NCBI GenBank assembly: GCA_030533265.1
Contig: JAUNJM010000001.1
Location: 1 to 64,000 of the forward strand
Origin: Ruminococcus sp.
Lineage (GTDB): Bacteria; Bacillota; Clostridia; Oscillospirales; Ruminococcaceae
DNA length: 64,000 nucleotides
Direction of reading: 5' to 3'
Below the pieces are notes generated by a model, which was not told the DNA's origin, ran no database searches, and saw only the letters and a program-made list of their open reading frames with translations. Positions 40,476 through 50,892 of this stretch are shown one piece after another. The translations under genes and the position numbers were made by a program. Position 1 is the first letter of the stretch, and every line of letters begins with the position of its first letter.

Positions 40476-40715
40476 TTAATCCCAGATTGTCGTATTCAGG
40501 GCATATTCGGATGTGTTTTTATCGTCACGGGAAAGGAATGCCTTTTCATACAGCGGATCCGGCTTCGGAGAACGGATTTCCACTTCGGGCGTCTGCTCTT
40601 TAAAATCTACCGCAGTAACCGCTTCCGATTTCTTTGTCTTTTTCACAGTTTCATTCGTTTTCATAGGGATATCTCCTTTCAGATTAACAGAATCCAATTC
40701 CAGTGCGTATCTCAT
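40476..40715 (-). CDS. Small charged protein downstream of amt, unknown function
   Basis: A 79-residue, strongly charged protein without membrane segments; motifs MKTNETVKKTKKSEAVTAVD and PEVEIRSPKPDPLYEKAFLS. It starts 12 bases after the amt stop with ribosome-binding site AAGGAG. A second in-frame Met at 40664 also has a strong site (AAAGGAGAT), giving a 62-residue form. Two well-placed start sites in one frame are unusual. I do not recognise it; position suggests a partner in ammonium uptake or nitrogen control. Confidence 0.55.
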   Translation of the reverse strand: MRYALELDSVNLKGDIPMKTNETVKKTKKSEAVTAVDFKEQTPEVEIRSPKPDPLYEKAFLSRDDKNTSEYALNTTIWD

Positions 40716-40727
40716 GAGTATAACTCC

Positions 40728-42482
40728 TTATTCAACATCCTGTAAAGCATCATAGCCTTCTTCACCGGTACGAACTTTCACAACATTTTCAACATCATAC
40801 ACGAATATCTTACCGTCGCCGATATGTCCGGTGTAAAGCACCTTCTTCACAGTTTCAATGACACTGCGGACAGGAACTGCGCTTACAACGATATCGACCT
40901 GTACCTTCGGCAGCAGATTGGCTTCAACCTGAACGCCACGATAATACTCGGGTTTGCCTTTTTGTACTCCACAGCCAAGAACATGAGATACCGTCATACC
41001 GGTAATACCAATCTCCATCATTGCCGTCTTCAAAGCCTCAAAGCGAGATTCCCTACAGATAATCTCCACCTTAGTAAACTTCGGGATGCCCTCATCAAAT
41101 GTAGGCATTTTCTTTACGGCAACTGCTTCTGCAACCGGAATGTCGCCGGTAACTGCGACAGCTTCATCATAGCCATAGTCAAGGCTTTCGACTGCCGGCA
41201 AAAAGTCTGCATAAGCACTGGGAAGTCCGTGTTCAGTGCTATCAAGGCCCTTGATTTCTTCCTCATTGGATACGCGAAGCCCAACGGTTTTCTTTATTAT
41301 CAAAAAGGTAATCGTCATTGTGACAGCAGTCCAGGCAAGAATAGCTACGATCCCGAGTGTCTGGATACCGAGCAATTTGAAACTGCCGGTATAAAACAAA
41401 CCTTCAAGACCTGCCGGAGCATCGGGATTTGCCAATAAACCCACAGCAAGAGTACCCCACACACCGTTTGCAAAGTGAACGCCAACTGCACCAACAGGGT
41501 CGTCAATATGCAGTTTGATATCAAGAACCTCAACAACGACTACAACGAGGATGCCTGAAACAATACCGATAATTGCGGAACCGAGAGCATCAACCGCATC
41601 ACAGCCAGCAGTTACACCAACCAAGCCTGCCAGTGAGCCGTTAAGGCACATTGAGACATCGGGTTTGCCGTTTTTGATCCAGGTAAACAGCATTGTTGTG
41701 CAGGTTGCTACTGCAGGAGCAATCGTAGTGGTTACGAAAATGGAGACAAGAGAATTGCCATCCCAGGCAGCCGCACCGTTAAAGCCGTACCAACCGAACC
41801 AAAGGATAAAGCAACCGAGAGCACCAAGGGTAATAGAATGACCCGGAATCGCATTTACTTTCTTAACCTTACCTGCTTTGTCCTTTACATACTTGCCAAG
41901 TCGGGGACCAACCATAATCGCACCAATCAGTGCAGTGATACCGCCTACAGAGTGAATTGCTGCAGAGCCTGCAAAGTCGTGGAAACCGAGCTGTGCAAGC
42001 CATCCCTGAGAATTCCATACCCAACCTGCTTCAATCGGATACACAAACAGCGAGATTACGCCGGAATAAATACAGTAGGAAACAAACTTTGTTCTTTCTG
42101 CCATAGAGCCGGAAACGATGGTAGCCGCAGTTGCACAAAATACAAGGTTAAATACAAAGGAGGGAGCGTTACCACCTTTCAGAAAAGCACCGAAGTCTGT
42201 CAGCATTTTAAGATTCGGCACCCCGAAAATACCGAGGACATAATCTTCTGCCATCATCAGGCTGAAGCCTAGTAAGACGAACACAACTGTTCCGATGCAG
42301 AAATCCATCAGATTTTTCATAATAATGTTACCGGCATTTTTTGCTCTGGTAAATCCGGTCTCTACCATCGCAAAACCGGCCTGCATGAAGAATACCAGTG
42401 CAGCACCGATTAGGAACCACACACCGAAAACTTCACTTGTAACAGATTCTTCTATCAATTTTTTGATCTCTTCTATTGCCAT
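40728..42482 (-). CDS. amt: Ammonium transporter with fused PII signal domain
   Basis: This 584-residue protein has a full Amt channel (~1-420, eleven predicted membrane helices; FFMQAGFAMVETGFTRAKN, GFHDFAGSAAIHSVGGITAL). A linker and a complete PII/GlnK domain follow (~465-575; KVEIICRESRFEALKTAMME, GHIGDGKIFVYDVENVVKVR). PII usually is a separate protein that plugs Amt when 2-oxoglutarate is low. Here the T-loop region (EYYRGVQVEANLLPK) lacks the uridylylated Tyr at the usual place, so control is probably by ligand binding only. It lies 23 bases after glnN. Confidence 0.92.
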   Translation of the reverse strand: MAIEEIKKLIEESVTSEVFGVWFLIGAALVFFMQAGFAMVETGFTRAKNAGNIIMKNLMDFCIGTVVFVLLGFSLMMAEDYVLGIFGVPNLKMLTDFGAFLKGGNAPSFVFNLVFCATAATIVSGSMAERTKFVSYCIYSGVISLFVYPIEAGWVWNSQGWLAQLGFHDFAGSAAIHSVGGITALIGAIMVGPRLGKYVKDKAGKVKKVNAIPGHSITLGALGCFILWFGWYGFNGAAAWDGNSLVSIFVTTTIAPAVATCTTMLFTWIKNGKPDVSMCLNGSLAGLVGVTAGCDAVDALGSAIIGIVSGILVVVVVEVLDIKLHIDDPVGAVGVHFANGVWGTLAVGLLANPDAPAGLEGLFYTGSFKLLGIQTLGIVAILAWTAVTMTITFLIIKKTVGLRVSNEEEIKGLDSTEHGLPSAYADFLPAVESLDYGYDEAVAVTGDIPVAEAVAVKKMPTFDEGIPKFTKVEIICRESRFEALKTAMMEIGITGMTVSHVLGCGVQKGKPEYYRGVQVEANLLPKVQVDIVVSAVPVRSVIETVKKVLYTGHIGDGKIFVYDVENVVKVRTGEEGYDALQDVE

Positions 42483-42505
42483 AACGGATCATCTTCTTTC
42501 TTTCT

Positions 42506-44602
42506 TTATTTTACGCCGAACAACAAATCAGCGTAGGTAGGCATTGGCCAGTAGGTCTTTGCCGTAAGGGTTTCTGCTTCGTCGCAAGCAACTCTCAGCT
42601 CGCCCATCAGGCTGACTACAGTATCACGGATCATTACAGATTCAGCACCGATATTCTCGGCTTTATCGAGAGAGAGAACGGCGTTCTCCAGCTCATCTGC
42701 CTTGGCAGCTATACGGTCGGTCAGTGCGGAAAGCTTTCTGACAACGCCGGTCTCATAACTGCAGGCAAGTGCGGAGTCGAGTGCCTTCTTTGCGGCAGCA
42801 GCCTTTGCAACGTCGGCAGTATAAGCTTCGATTGCAGGAGCAATCTGTGTCTTCGCCATATCGACCATCGTGTTTGCTTCAATAACAATGGTCTTACAGT
42901 AGTTATCCAGCATAATTTCATATCTGGACTTAAGTTCTGCTTCGGTAAATACACTATGAGAGGTCAGCATCTCCACATTCTTCTTATCGAGCAGATGAGG
43001 CATACAATCCGCCGTGGTACGATAGTTGAGCAGACCGCGCTTTTCGGTAGCTTCCTTGATCCAGCTCTCATCATAGCCGTTACCGTTGAAGATGATATGC
43101 TTATGATCCTTAATGGTCTTCTGAATCATCTCGTGGAGAGCAGTTTCAAAATCTTGTGCGCCTTCCAGTCTGTCTGCATAAATTTTCAGCGATTCGGCAA
43201 CCGCACTGTTCAGCATGATGTTTGCACAGGCGATGCTGTTGGAGGAGCCGAGCATACGGAACTCAAACTTGTTGCCGGTAAAGGCGAAAGGAGAGGTTCT
43301 GTTACGGTCGGTAGTATCACGGTTGAACTTTGGCAGAACGTCAACGCCCAGCTTCATCTGAGTCTTTTCTACACCCTTATATGGCGCATCGGTCTCGATA
43401 GCCTCAAGGACAGCGTTCAGCTCATCACCGAGGAAGATGGAAACAACTGCGGGAGGAGCTTCGTTTGCACCGAGACGGTGGTCATTGCCGGCGGTCGCAA
43501 CCGAGATGCGGAGAAGGTCCTGATAATCGTCCACTGCCTTGATGACAGCACACAGGAATAACAGGAACTGTGCATTTTCATAGGGAGTAGCACCGGGAGA
43601 AAGAAGGTTCTGACCCACATCGGTGGCAATCGACCAGTTATTATGCTTACCGCTGCCATTTACACCTGCGAAAGGCTTCTCGTGGAGCAAACAGACAAGA
43701 CCGTGCTTTGCGGCAACCTTCTGCATGATCTCCATCGTAAGCTGGTTGTGGTCGGTTGCAATGTTAGTGGTAGTATAGATCGGTGCCAACTCATGCTGAG
43801 CCGGAGCAACCTCGTTATGTTCGGTCTTTGCCAAGATACCCAGTTTCCAGAGTTCATCATTGAGTTCCTCCATAAAGTCGGCAACTCTGGGCTTAATAAC
43901 GCCAAAGTAATGGTCATCCATTTCCTGACCCTTCGGAGGCTTTGCACCGAACAAAGTTCGTCCTGTGAAGCGAAGGTCGGGGCGCTGATCGTACATTTCC
44001 TTAGTGATAAGGAAATATTCCTGCTCGGGACCGACGGAACTGGTAACACGCTTTACGGTGTCGTTTCCGAACAAACGCAGAATTCGGAGTGCCTGCTTGT
44101 TGAGCGCTTCCATAGAGCGTAAGAGCGGGGTCTTCTTGTCAAGGGCATGACTGCCGTAGGAGCAGAACGCAGTAGGAATACACAAGGTCTTACCCTTAAT
44201 AAACGCATAGGATGTGGGATCCCACGCTGTATAGCCTCTTGCCTCGAAGGTGGCACGAAGACCGCCGCTGGGGAAAGAAGAGGCATCCGGCTCGCCCTTA
44301 ATAAGCTCTTTGCCCGAGAATTCCATAATAACACCGCCATCGGGAGATGGGGTGATAAAACTATCGTGCTTTTCGGCGGTGATACCGGTAAGCGGCTGGA
44401 ACCAATGGGTATAGTGTGTTGCACCCTTGGAAACCGCCCAATCCTTCATTGCGGTAGCAACCGCATTGGCAACGCTGATATCCAGTTCTGTTCCTTCATC
44501 AATTGTCTTTTTAAGCGAAGCATACACTTTATCCGACAGAGTAGCTTTCATTACTCTGTCATCAAAAACCAAGCTTCCAAAATAATCTTTTACAGTTTTC
44601 AT
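42506..44602 (-). CDS. glnN: Glutamine synthetase type III
   Basis: This 698-residue GSIII makes glutamine from glutamate and ammonia. The family length (~700) and motifs fit: [79 protein letters not shown] and [17 protein letters not shown]. It is one of two glutamine synthetases in the island (type I at 51633). Leader hairpin B separates it from gdhA, so it may be controlled by termination of read-through from gdhA. Ribosome-binding site AAGGAGA. Confidence 0.95.
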   Translation of the reverse strand: MKTVKDYFGSLVFDDRVMKATLSDKVYASLKKTIDEGTELDISVANAVATAMKDWAVSKGATHYTHWFQPLTGITAEKHDSFITPSPDGGVIMEFSGKELIKGEPDASSFPSGGLRATFEARGYTAWDPTSYAFIKGKTLCIPTAFCSYGSHALDKKTPLLRSMEALNKQALRILRLFGNDTVKRVTSSVGPEQEYFLITKEMYDQRPDLRFTGRTLFGAKPPKGQEMDDHYFGVIKPRVADFMEELNDELWKLGILAKTEHNEVAPAQHELAPIYTTTNIATDHNQLTMEIMQKVAAKHGLVCLLHEKPFAGVNGSGKHNNWSIATDVGQNLLSPGATPYENAQFLLFLCAVIKAVDDYQDLLRISVATAGNDHRLGANEAPPAVVSIFLGDELNAVLEAIETDAPYKGVEKTQMKLGVDVLPKFNRDTTDRNRTSPFAFTGNKFEFRMLGSSNSIACANIMLNSAVAESLKIYADRLEGAQDFETALHEMIQKTIKDHKHIIFNGNGYDESWIKEATEKRGLLNYRTTADCMPHLLDKKNVEMLTSHSVFTEAELKSRYEIMLDNYCKTIVIEANTMVDMAKTQIAPAIEAYTADVAKAAAAKKALDSALACSYETGVVRKLSALTDRIAAKADELENAVLSLDKAENIGAESVMIRDTVVSLMGELRVACDEAETLTAKTYWPMPTYADLLFGVK

Positions 44603-44652
44603 GATATATTCTCCTTCACTAATCGAGATGTTGTGTTAGTTTATGAAAAGAT

Positions 44653-44695
44653 AAAGGCACCTTTAATGCGGTAAAACATTAAAGACGCCTTTGCC
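44653..44695 (-). promoter_or_regulatory. Leader hairpin B between gdhA and glnN
   Basis: Minus strand GGCAAAGGCGTCTTTAATG, loop, CATTAAAGGTGCCTTT then a T-rich stretch. The stem AAAGGC..CTTTAATG / CATTAAAG..GCCTTT is almost perfect. It lies 26 bases after the gdhA stop, placed to attenuate transcription into glnN. Confidence 0.75.
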
Positions 44696-44721
44696 TATAT
44701 TTATATTGATTTGTATACTTA

Positions 44722-46137
<1,416 letters not shown>

Positions 46138-46182
46138 TTCTTCATAACATAAAATTGTTTTTAGATTCCTGAAAGTAAAATA

Positions 46183-46219
46183 GCGTCTTTGAGCACTTAC
46201 ACTCAAAGACGCCTTTGCC
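46183..46219 (-). promoter_or_regulatory. Leader hairpin C1 of gdhA
   Basis: Minus strand GGCAAAGGCGTCTTTGAG, 8-base loop, CTCAAAGACGC: a perfect 11-bp stem without a strong T-run. It is the first element after the promoter, ~80 bases before C2. The local pairing CAAAG-GCGT-CTTTG would exclude the longer stem, offering an alternative fold. Confidence 0.7.
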
Positions 46220-46231
46220 TTTACGTGATAT

Positions 46232-46260
46232 ATTATACACCGGCAAAACTCATTTGTCAA
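46232..46260 (-). promoter_or_regulatory. Consensus promoter for gdhA
   Basis: Read on minus: TTGACA (46260-46255), 17 bases, TATAAT (46237-46232). Back to back with the glutamate synthase promoter on plus. Confidence 0.88.
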
Positions 46261-46322
46261 CCCCTTTTTAAAACTTTTTTGGTATAAATCTCGTAGAAAT
46301 TCAAAAAATTCGCTCATCCCCC

Positions 46323-46351
46323 TTGACAAAACGAGGATTATGGTGTATAAT
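46323..46351 (+). promoter_or_regulatory. Consensus promoter for the glutamate synthase operon
   Basis: TTGACA 46323-46328, 17 bases, TATAAT 46346-46351. It predicts transcription from ~46358, directly into the hairpin at 46366. Confidence 0.9.
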
Positions 46352-46365
46352 GCTACAAGATGAGC

Positions 46366-46420
46366 AAAGGCGTTCATTTCTGTACAGAACACATTCTGTA
46401 TCGAAACGAGCGCCTTTTTT
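46366..46420 (+). promoter_or_regulatory. Leader hairpin D (terminator) of the glutamate synthase operon
   Basis: AAAGGCGTTCATTTC pairs with GAAACGAGCGCCTTT (one mismatch). An inner hairpin TACAGAA / TTCTGTA and a TTTTTTATTTATT tail complete it. The shared GCAAAGGCGT core begins the element. This is a complete intrinsic terminator right after the start of transcription, so the operon should be off unless termination is prevented. Confidence 0.8.
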
Positions 46421-46452
46421 ATTTATTATTCTGCGAAAGGAAAGGAACCGAT

Positions 46453-47547
46453 ATGAAATTAGAAGGCCAAGTACGAATCCCCTCCGGATGTGCAATCGCA
46501 GCTGTCATTTCAAAAGAAGGAAACAGAATGTCCGGCGAGATGATTTATAACGCTATGAAGCCGATGCACGACCGTTCCAACGGACTCGGTGGCGGTTTCG
46601 CCGGTTACGGCATCTATCCTGAATATAAGGAGTTTTACGCATTACATATGTTTTTTGACTCCCGTGCAACGCGCAAGGAATGTGAGGTATTCTTAAAGGA
46701 ACGCTTTGAGATTGTAAAGAGTGAATTTATTCCCACACGTACCATTCCTGCGATCACGGACGAGCCGATTATATGGCGATACTTTGTTGCTCCTCTGAAA
46801 TCTCAGCTTGCCTCGATGCAGCTTGATGAAAAGGAATTTGTTGCCCGCACAGTGATGAAGATCAACACCGAAATAAAGGGTGCTTATGTCTTTTCCAGCG
46901 GCAAGAATATGGGTACCTTCAAAGCAGTAGGCTTTCCGGAAGATGTCGGTGTCTTTTATAAATTAGAGGAATACGAGGGTTATTCCTGGACGGCACACGG
47001 CCGCTATCCTACCAACACTCCCGGCTGGTGGGGCGGCGCGCATCCGTTTGCTCTGCTTGATTGGTCTATTGTACATAACGGCGAGATTTCTTCCTATGAT
47101 GCCAACCGCCGCTTTATTGAGATGTTCGGTTATAAATGCACCCTGCAGACCGACACCGAGGTCATTACTTATATTATGGACTACCTGATCCGCGTGCAGG
47201 GACTCACTTTGGGCGAAGCGTCAAGTGTTATCGCTGCGCCGTTCTGGAGCACCATTGAAAGTAAAACTGACCTTGAAGACCAAAAAAAGCATATGTACCT
47301 GCGTACCATGTTCCCCAGCCTGCTTATTACCGGACCGTTTTCCATCGTTCTTGGCTTTAACGGCGGACTGATGGCACTGAATGATCGCCTCAAGCTCCGT
47401 TCTATGGTAGTCGGCGAAAAGGACGATAAGGTATATATCGCCAGCGAAGAGGCGGCAATCCGCACAATGGAGCCGAATGCAGAAAACATATGGGCACCTG
47501 CAGGCGGAGAGCCGGTAATCATTAAGGTAAAGGACGGTGCATATTGA
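46453..47547 (+). CDS. Glutamate synthase glutaminase domain protein (split GltB, part 1)
   Basis: This 364-residue class II amidotransferase is homologous to the N-terminal domain of the glutamate synthase large subunit, here a separate gene as in archaeal-type split enzymes. Candidate nucleophile Cys13 lies in IPSGCAIAAVI; HDRSNGLGGGFAGYGIY, HGRYPTNTPGWWGGAHPF and HNGEISSYDANRRF are typical. I start at ATG 46453 (ribosome-binding site AAAGGAA); the longer frame from 46360 would translate the leader hairpin. It stops 1 base before the next gene. Confidence 0.88.
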   Translation: MKLEGQVRIPSGCAIAAVISKEGNRMSGEMIYNAMKPMHDRSNGLGGGFAGYGIYPEYKEFYALHMFFDSRATRKECEVFLKERFEIVKSEFIPTRTIPAITDEPIIWRYFVAPLKSQLASMQLDEKEFVARTVMKINTEIKGAYVFSSGKNMGTFKAVGFPEDVGVFYKLEEYEGYSWTAHGRYPTNTPGWWGGAHPFALLDWSIVHNGEISSYDANRRFIEMFGYKCTLQTDTEVITYIMDYLIRVQGLTLGEASSVIAAPFWSTIESKTDLEDQKKHMYLRTMFPSLLITGPFSIVLGFNGGLMALNDRLKLRSMVVGEKDDKVYIASEEAAIRTMEPNAENIWAPAGGEPVIIKVKDGAY

Positions 47548-47548
47548 A

Positions 47549-49054
47549 ATGAGTGTAGAATTTATATATCCCGAATTTGAAGTAATCAGAAATACAGACC
47601 GTTGCATCGCCTGCCGTGCATGTGAAAGGCAATGTGCAAACGAAGTTCATACCTTTCTTGAAGAAAAAAATGTGATGATGGCTGATGAGACTAAGTGTGT
47701 CAACTGTCAGCGTTGTGTATCTCTCTGCCCGACAAGGGCACTCAAAATCGTAAAAAGCGATTGTGTACTCCGTGAAAACGCTAACTGGCAGAACGATACG
47801 ATCAAAGAAATCTACAAACAGGCAAACAGCGGTGGTGTACTACTCTCCTCGATGGGCAATCCGAAACCCCTGCCGGTGTATTGGGATAAGATCCTGATCA
47901 ATGCCTCGCAGGTAACAAATCCGCCGATCGATCCTCTGCGTGAGCCGATGGAGACTCGTGTGTTCTTGGGTAAAAAGCCCGAAAAAGTTCAGCGTGACGA
48001 AAACGGAAATTTAAAATGCAAACTGCCGCCGCAGATTGAACTCTCTATGCCGATTATGTTCTCTGCAATGAGCTACGGTTCCATCAGCTATAATGCTCAC
48101 GCTTCTCTTGCCCGTGCCGCTACTGAGCTTGGTATTCTTTATAATACCGGTGAAGGTGGTCTGCACGAGGATTTCTATGTTTACGGTGAAAACACCATCG
48201 TTCAGGTGGCGAGCGGACGTTTCGGCGTTCACGAGGACTACTTAAAAGCCGGTGCTGCCATTGAAATCAAAATGGGACAAGGGGCAAAGCCGGGTATCGG
48301 CGGCCATCTGCCGGGTGCAAAGATCGTTGGCGATGTATCTCGTACCCGAATGATTCCCGAAGGCTCGGATGCGATATCTCCTGCGCCTCACCACGATATT
48401 TATTCCATTGAAGATCTCCGTCAGCTTGTGTTCTCGCTGAAAGAGGCTACCGAATATAAAAAGCCGGTTATCGTAAAGGTTGCCGCCGTACATAACATTG
48501 CGGCAATCGCCAGTGGTATTGCCAGAAGCGGTGCGGATATCATCGCCATCGACGGTTTCCGTGGCGGTACCGGTGCTGCACCTACCCGTATCCGTGATAA
48601 TGTTGGTATCCCGATCGAGCTTGCTCTGGCTGCTGTGGATCAGCGACTTCGTGATGAAGGAATCCGTAATAATGTATCCCTTGTGGTCGGCGGTTCCATT
48701 CGCAGTGCTGCAGATGTCGTGAAAGCCATCGCTCTCGGCGCTGATGCCTGCTATATTGCAACAGCGGCGTTGCTTGCTCTCGGTTGCCATCTCTGCCGTA
48801 CCTGCCAGAGTGGTAAATGCAACTGGGGTATTGCAACTCAGCGCCCTGAGCTTGTGAAACGCCTTAATCCCGATATGGGCAGTGAGCGTCTTATCAATCT
48901 GATGAATGCTTGGAGACACGAAATAAAGGAGCTTATGGGCGGTATGGGTATCAACTCCATTGAGTCCTTGCGTGGCAACCGTCTGATGCTTCGCGGTGTT
49001 GGGCTCACAGATAAAGAACTTGAGATTCTTGGGATCTCTCATGCGGGTGAATGA
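47549..49054 (+). CDS. Glutamate synthase FMN/ferredoxin domain protein (split GltB, part 2)
   Basis: This 501-residue protein joins an N-terminal pair of 4Fe-4S motifs (CIACRACERQC; CVNCQRCVSLC) to the FMN-binding synthase barrel (SAMSYGSISYNAHASLA, KMGQGAKPGIGGHLPG, IDGFRGGTGAAPT, CRTCQSGKCNWGIATQ). It performs the reductive amination of 2-oxoglutarate with ammonia delivered by part 1. The clusters would feed it electrons from ferredoxin or the reductase encoded next. Start at 47549; a frame extension to 47537 overlaps part 1 and is unlikely. Confidence 0.9.
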   Translation: MSVEFIYPEFEVIRNTDRCIACRACERQCANEVHTFLEEKNVMMADETKCVNCQRCVSLCPTRALKIVKSDCVLRENANWQNDTIKEIYKQANSGGVLLSSMGNPKPLPVYWDKILINASQVTNPPIDPLREPMETRVFLGKKPEKVQRDENGNLKCKLPPQIELSMPIMFSAMSYGSISYNAHASLARAATELGILYNTGEGGLHEDFYVYGENTIVQVASGRFGVHEDYLKAGAAIEIKMGQGAKPGIGGHLPGAKIVGDVSRTRMIPEGSDAISPAPHHDIYSIEDLRQLVFSLKEATEYKKPVIVKVAAVHNIAAIASGIARSGADIIAIDGFRGGTGAAPTRIRDNVGIPIELALAAVDQRLRDEGIRNNVSLVVGGSIRSAADVVKAIALGADACYIATAALLALGCHLCRTCQSGKCNWGIATQRPELVKRLNPDMGSERLINLMNAWRHEIKELMGGMGINSIESLRGNRLMLRGVGLTDKELEILGISHAGE

Positions 49055-49066
49055 AGGTGAAAAAAA

Positions 49067-49222
49067 GTGAACAGTATTGAAATATTAAGGATTGTTATCG
49101 CGGCACTTATGGTAGCAATGGCTTGTGTCGCAACACTGTTGATGCCTATCATTAAGCGAATCAACATAGCACCACTTCGTGATAAGCATTCCGACAGCAA
49201 ATGGAGGAACAACGACAAATGA
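49067..49222 (+). CDS. Small single-pass membrane protein in the glutamate synthase operon
   Basis: A GTG-started 51-residue frame sits between the synthase barrel and ferredoxin genes, with ribosome-binding site GAAGGTGA. It encodes a short N-terminus (NSIEILR), one hydrophobic helix (IVIAALMVAMACVATLLMPI) and a charged tail (PLRDKHSDSKWRNNDK). Its TGA overlaps the ferredoxin ATG by four bases, which supports real translation. Too short for most gene callers. It may anchor the synthase complex at the membrane; this is inference. Confidence 0.65.
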   Translation: MNSIEILRIVIAALMVAMACVATLLMPIIKRINIAPLRDKHSDSKWRNNDK

Positions 49223-49659
49223 AACGAGTATATGTAAATGAAGAGTGGTGCCTTGGCTGCCACTTATGCGAATATAACTGTGCTTTTGCAAATTCCGGCA
49301 TGTCGGATATGGCAACGGCTCTGAAAGGTAAGCCGATTTATCCCCGTATTCACATTGAGGGAGATGACAAAATTTCTTATGCGGTTTCCTGCCGCCATTG
49401 CACCGATCCTATCTGTGTAAAAAGCTGTATTGCCGGTGCAATCTCTAAATTGGATGGTGTTGTGCGTGTAGATAAAAACAAGTGCGTCGGTTGCCTAACC
49501 TGTGTGTTGGTATGTCCATATGGTTCCCTCGCTCCCGATGAAAACGGTGTGATGCAGAAATGTGAACTCTGCCTGCAGAACTCCTGCGGAGAACCTGCTT
49601 GTGTAAAGGGCTGTCCCAATAGGGCAATCGTGTATGAGGAACGAGGTGAGAACGCGTGA
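49219..49659 (+). CDS. 4Fe-4S ferredoxin-type electron carrier subunit
   Basis: This 146-residue protein is of the polyferredoxin (HycB/DmsB-like) type with four cysteine groups: CLGCHLCEYNC, CRHCTDPICVKSC, CVGCLTCVLVCP, and CELCLQN..CGEPACVKGCP. It is likely the electron wire between the flavoprotein encoded next and the synthase barrel. Start at 49219 after GGAGG; it overlaps the next gene by 4 bases. Confidence 0.88.
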   Translation: MKRVYVNEEWCLGCHLCEYNCAFANSGMSDMATALKGKPIYPRIHIEGDDKISYAVSCRHCTDPICVKSCIAGAISKLDGVVRVDKNKCVGCLTCVLVCPYGSLAPDENGVMQKCELCLQNSCGEPACVKGCPNRAIVYEERGENA

Positions 49660-50888
49660 AGCAGTATGTTATTATTGGTAACGGTGTAGCTGCTGCCGGT
49701 TGCATCGAGGGAATCCGCAGTGTAGATAAAGACAGCAAAATCACGGTTGTTTCCGAAGAGAATCACCCCGTTTACTGCCGTCCCCTTATCTCGTATTATC
49801 TGGAAAAGAAAACAGATCCCGAACGTATGAATTATCGCGGTGCCGATTTTTATGAGAAAATGGGCTGTGATGTATTCTACGGCAAAAAGGTCATCCGTAT
49901 TGATGCGGATTCAAAAAAGGTTATGCTGGATGATGGTGCAGAGCTTCCGTACACGGAAGTTTGCGTTGCAACCGGTTCGGCTCCTTTCGTTCCTCCCTTT
50001 GAAGGACTTGATATGGTAGAGAAAAAGTTCAGCTTTATGACACTGGACGATACCTTCGCCCTTGAAAAAGCAATTGATAAAGACAGTAAGGTATTGATCA
50101 TCGGTGCCGGTCTTATCGGTCTGAAATGTGCCGAAGGCCTTCACGGTCGTGTGGCAAGCATTACCGTTTGCGACCTTGCCGACCGTGTGCTTTCCAGCAT
50201 CCTCGATACCGACTGCGCCGCTATTGTGCAGAAGCATTTGGAGGCAAACGGCGTTCAGTTTTTGCTTGGGGATACCGCTGTTCGCTTTGAAAAGAATTTA
50301 GCTCAAATGAAAAGCGGAAAAACTGTAGAGTTTGACACGCTCGTTCTTGCTGTCGGTGTCCGTGCAAATACAGCTCTTATCAAAGATATCGGCGGTGAAG
50401 CAAACCGTGGTATTATCGTAAACGAGCGGATGGAAACCTCTGTAGAAAACATTTATGCCGCCGGCGATTGTTCCGAAGGTGACGATATTTCTTTAGGGCA
50501 AAAAAGAGTCCTGGCACTTCTCCCGAACGCCTATATGCAGGGGCATGCCGCCGGTGTAAATATGGCAGGCAGCAGAGAGGTATTTGACAAAGCCATTCCG
50601 ATGAATTCGATCGGGTTCTTCGGTCTGCACGTTATGACTGCCGGAACTTATGAAGGCGAAATGTATGAGGAAAAAACCGACAGTACATTAAAAAGGCTAT
50701 TTACAAAGGATGGTTTACTCAAAGGCTTCATACTGATCGGCAAGACCGAACGAGCCGGAATCTATACCTCTCTCATTCGTGAAAGAACACCTCTTGACAC
50801 GATTAACTTTGAAACAATGAAAAAAGTTGCAACTTCTGTTGCATTTTCTCCGGAAACTCGTAGAAAAAAATTTGGAGGTGTGGTATAA
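49656..50888 (+). CDS. NAD(P)H-dependent flavoprotein reductase
   Basis: This 410-residue FAD/NAD(P) oxidoreductase is of the rubredoxin reductase/NirB-like class (YVIIGNGVAAAGCIEGIR; VLIIGAGLIGLKCAEGL; NIYAAGDCSEG). Start is GTG overlapping the ferredoxin stop. In this operon it probably takes electrons from NADH or NADPH and passes them through the ferredoxin to the glutamate synthase core, in place of a classic GltD subunit. Confidence 0.87.
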   Translation: MKQYVIIGNGVAAAGCIEGIRSVDKDSKITVVSEENHPVYCRPLISYYLEKKTDPERMNYRGADFYEKMGCDVFYGKKVIRIDADSKKVMLDDGAELPYTEVCVATGSAPFVPPFEGLDMVEKKFSFMTLDDTFALEKAIDKDSKVLIIGAGLIGLKCAEGLHGRVASITVCDLADRVLSSILDTDCAAIVQKHLEANGVQFLLGDTAVRFEKNLAQMKSGKTVEFDTLVLAVGVRANTALIKDIGGEANRGIIVNERMETSVENIYAAGDCSEGDDISLGQKRVLALLPNAYMQGHAAGVNMAGSREVFDKAIPMNSIGFFGLHVMTAGTYEGEMYEEKTDSTLKRLFTKDGLLKGFILIGKTERAGIYTSLIRERTPLDTINFETMKKVATSVAFSPETRRKKFGGVV

Positions 50889-50892
50889 TATT

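Noticed and set aside
46360..46452. N-terminal extension of the first glutamate synthase gene
   Set aside because: It would translate the leader hairpin and terminator; the ATG at 46453 has a proper ribosome-binding site and matches the family start.
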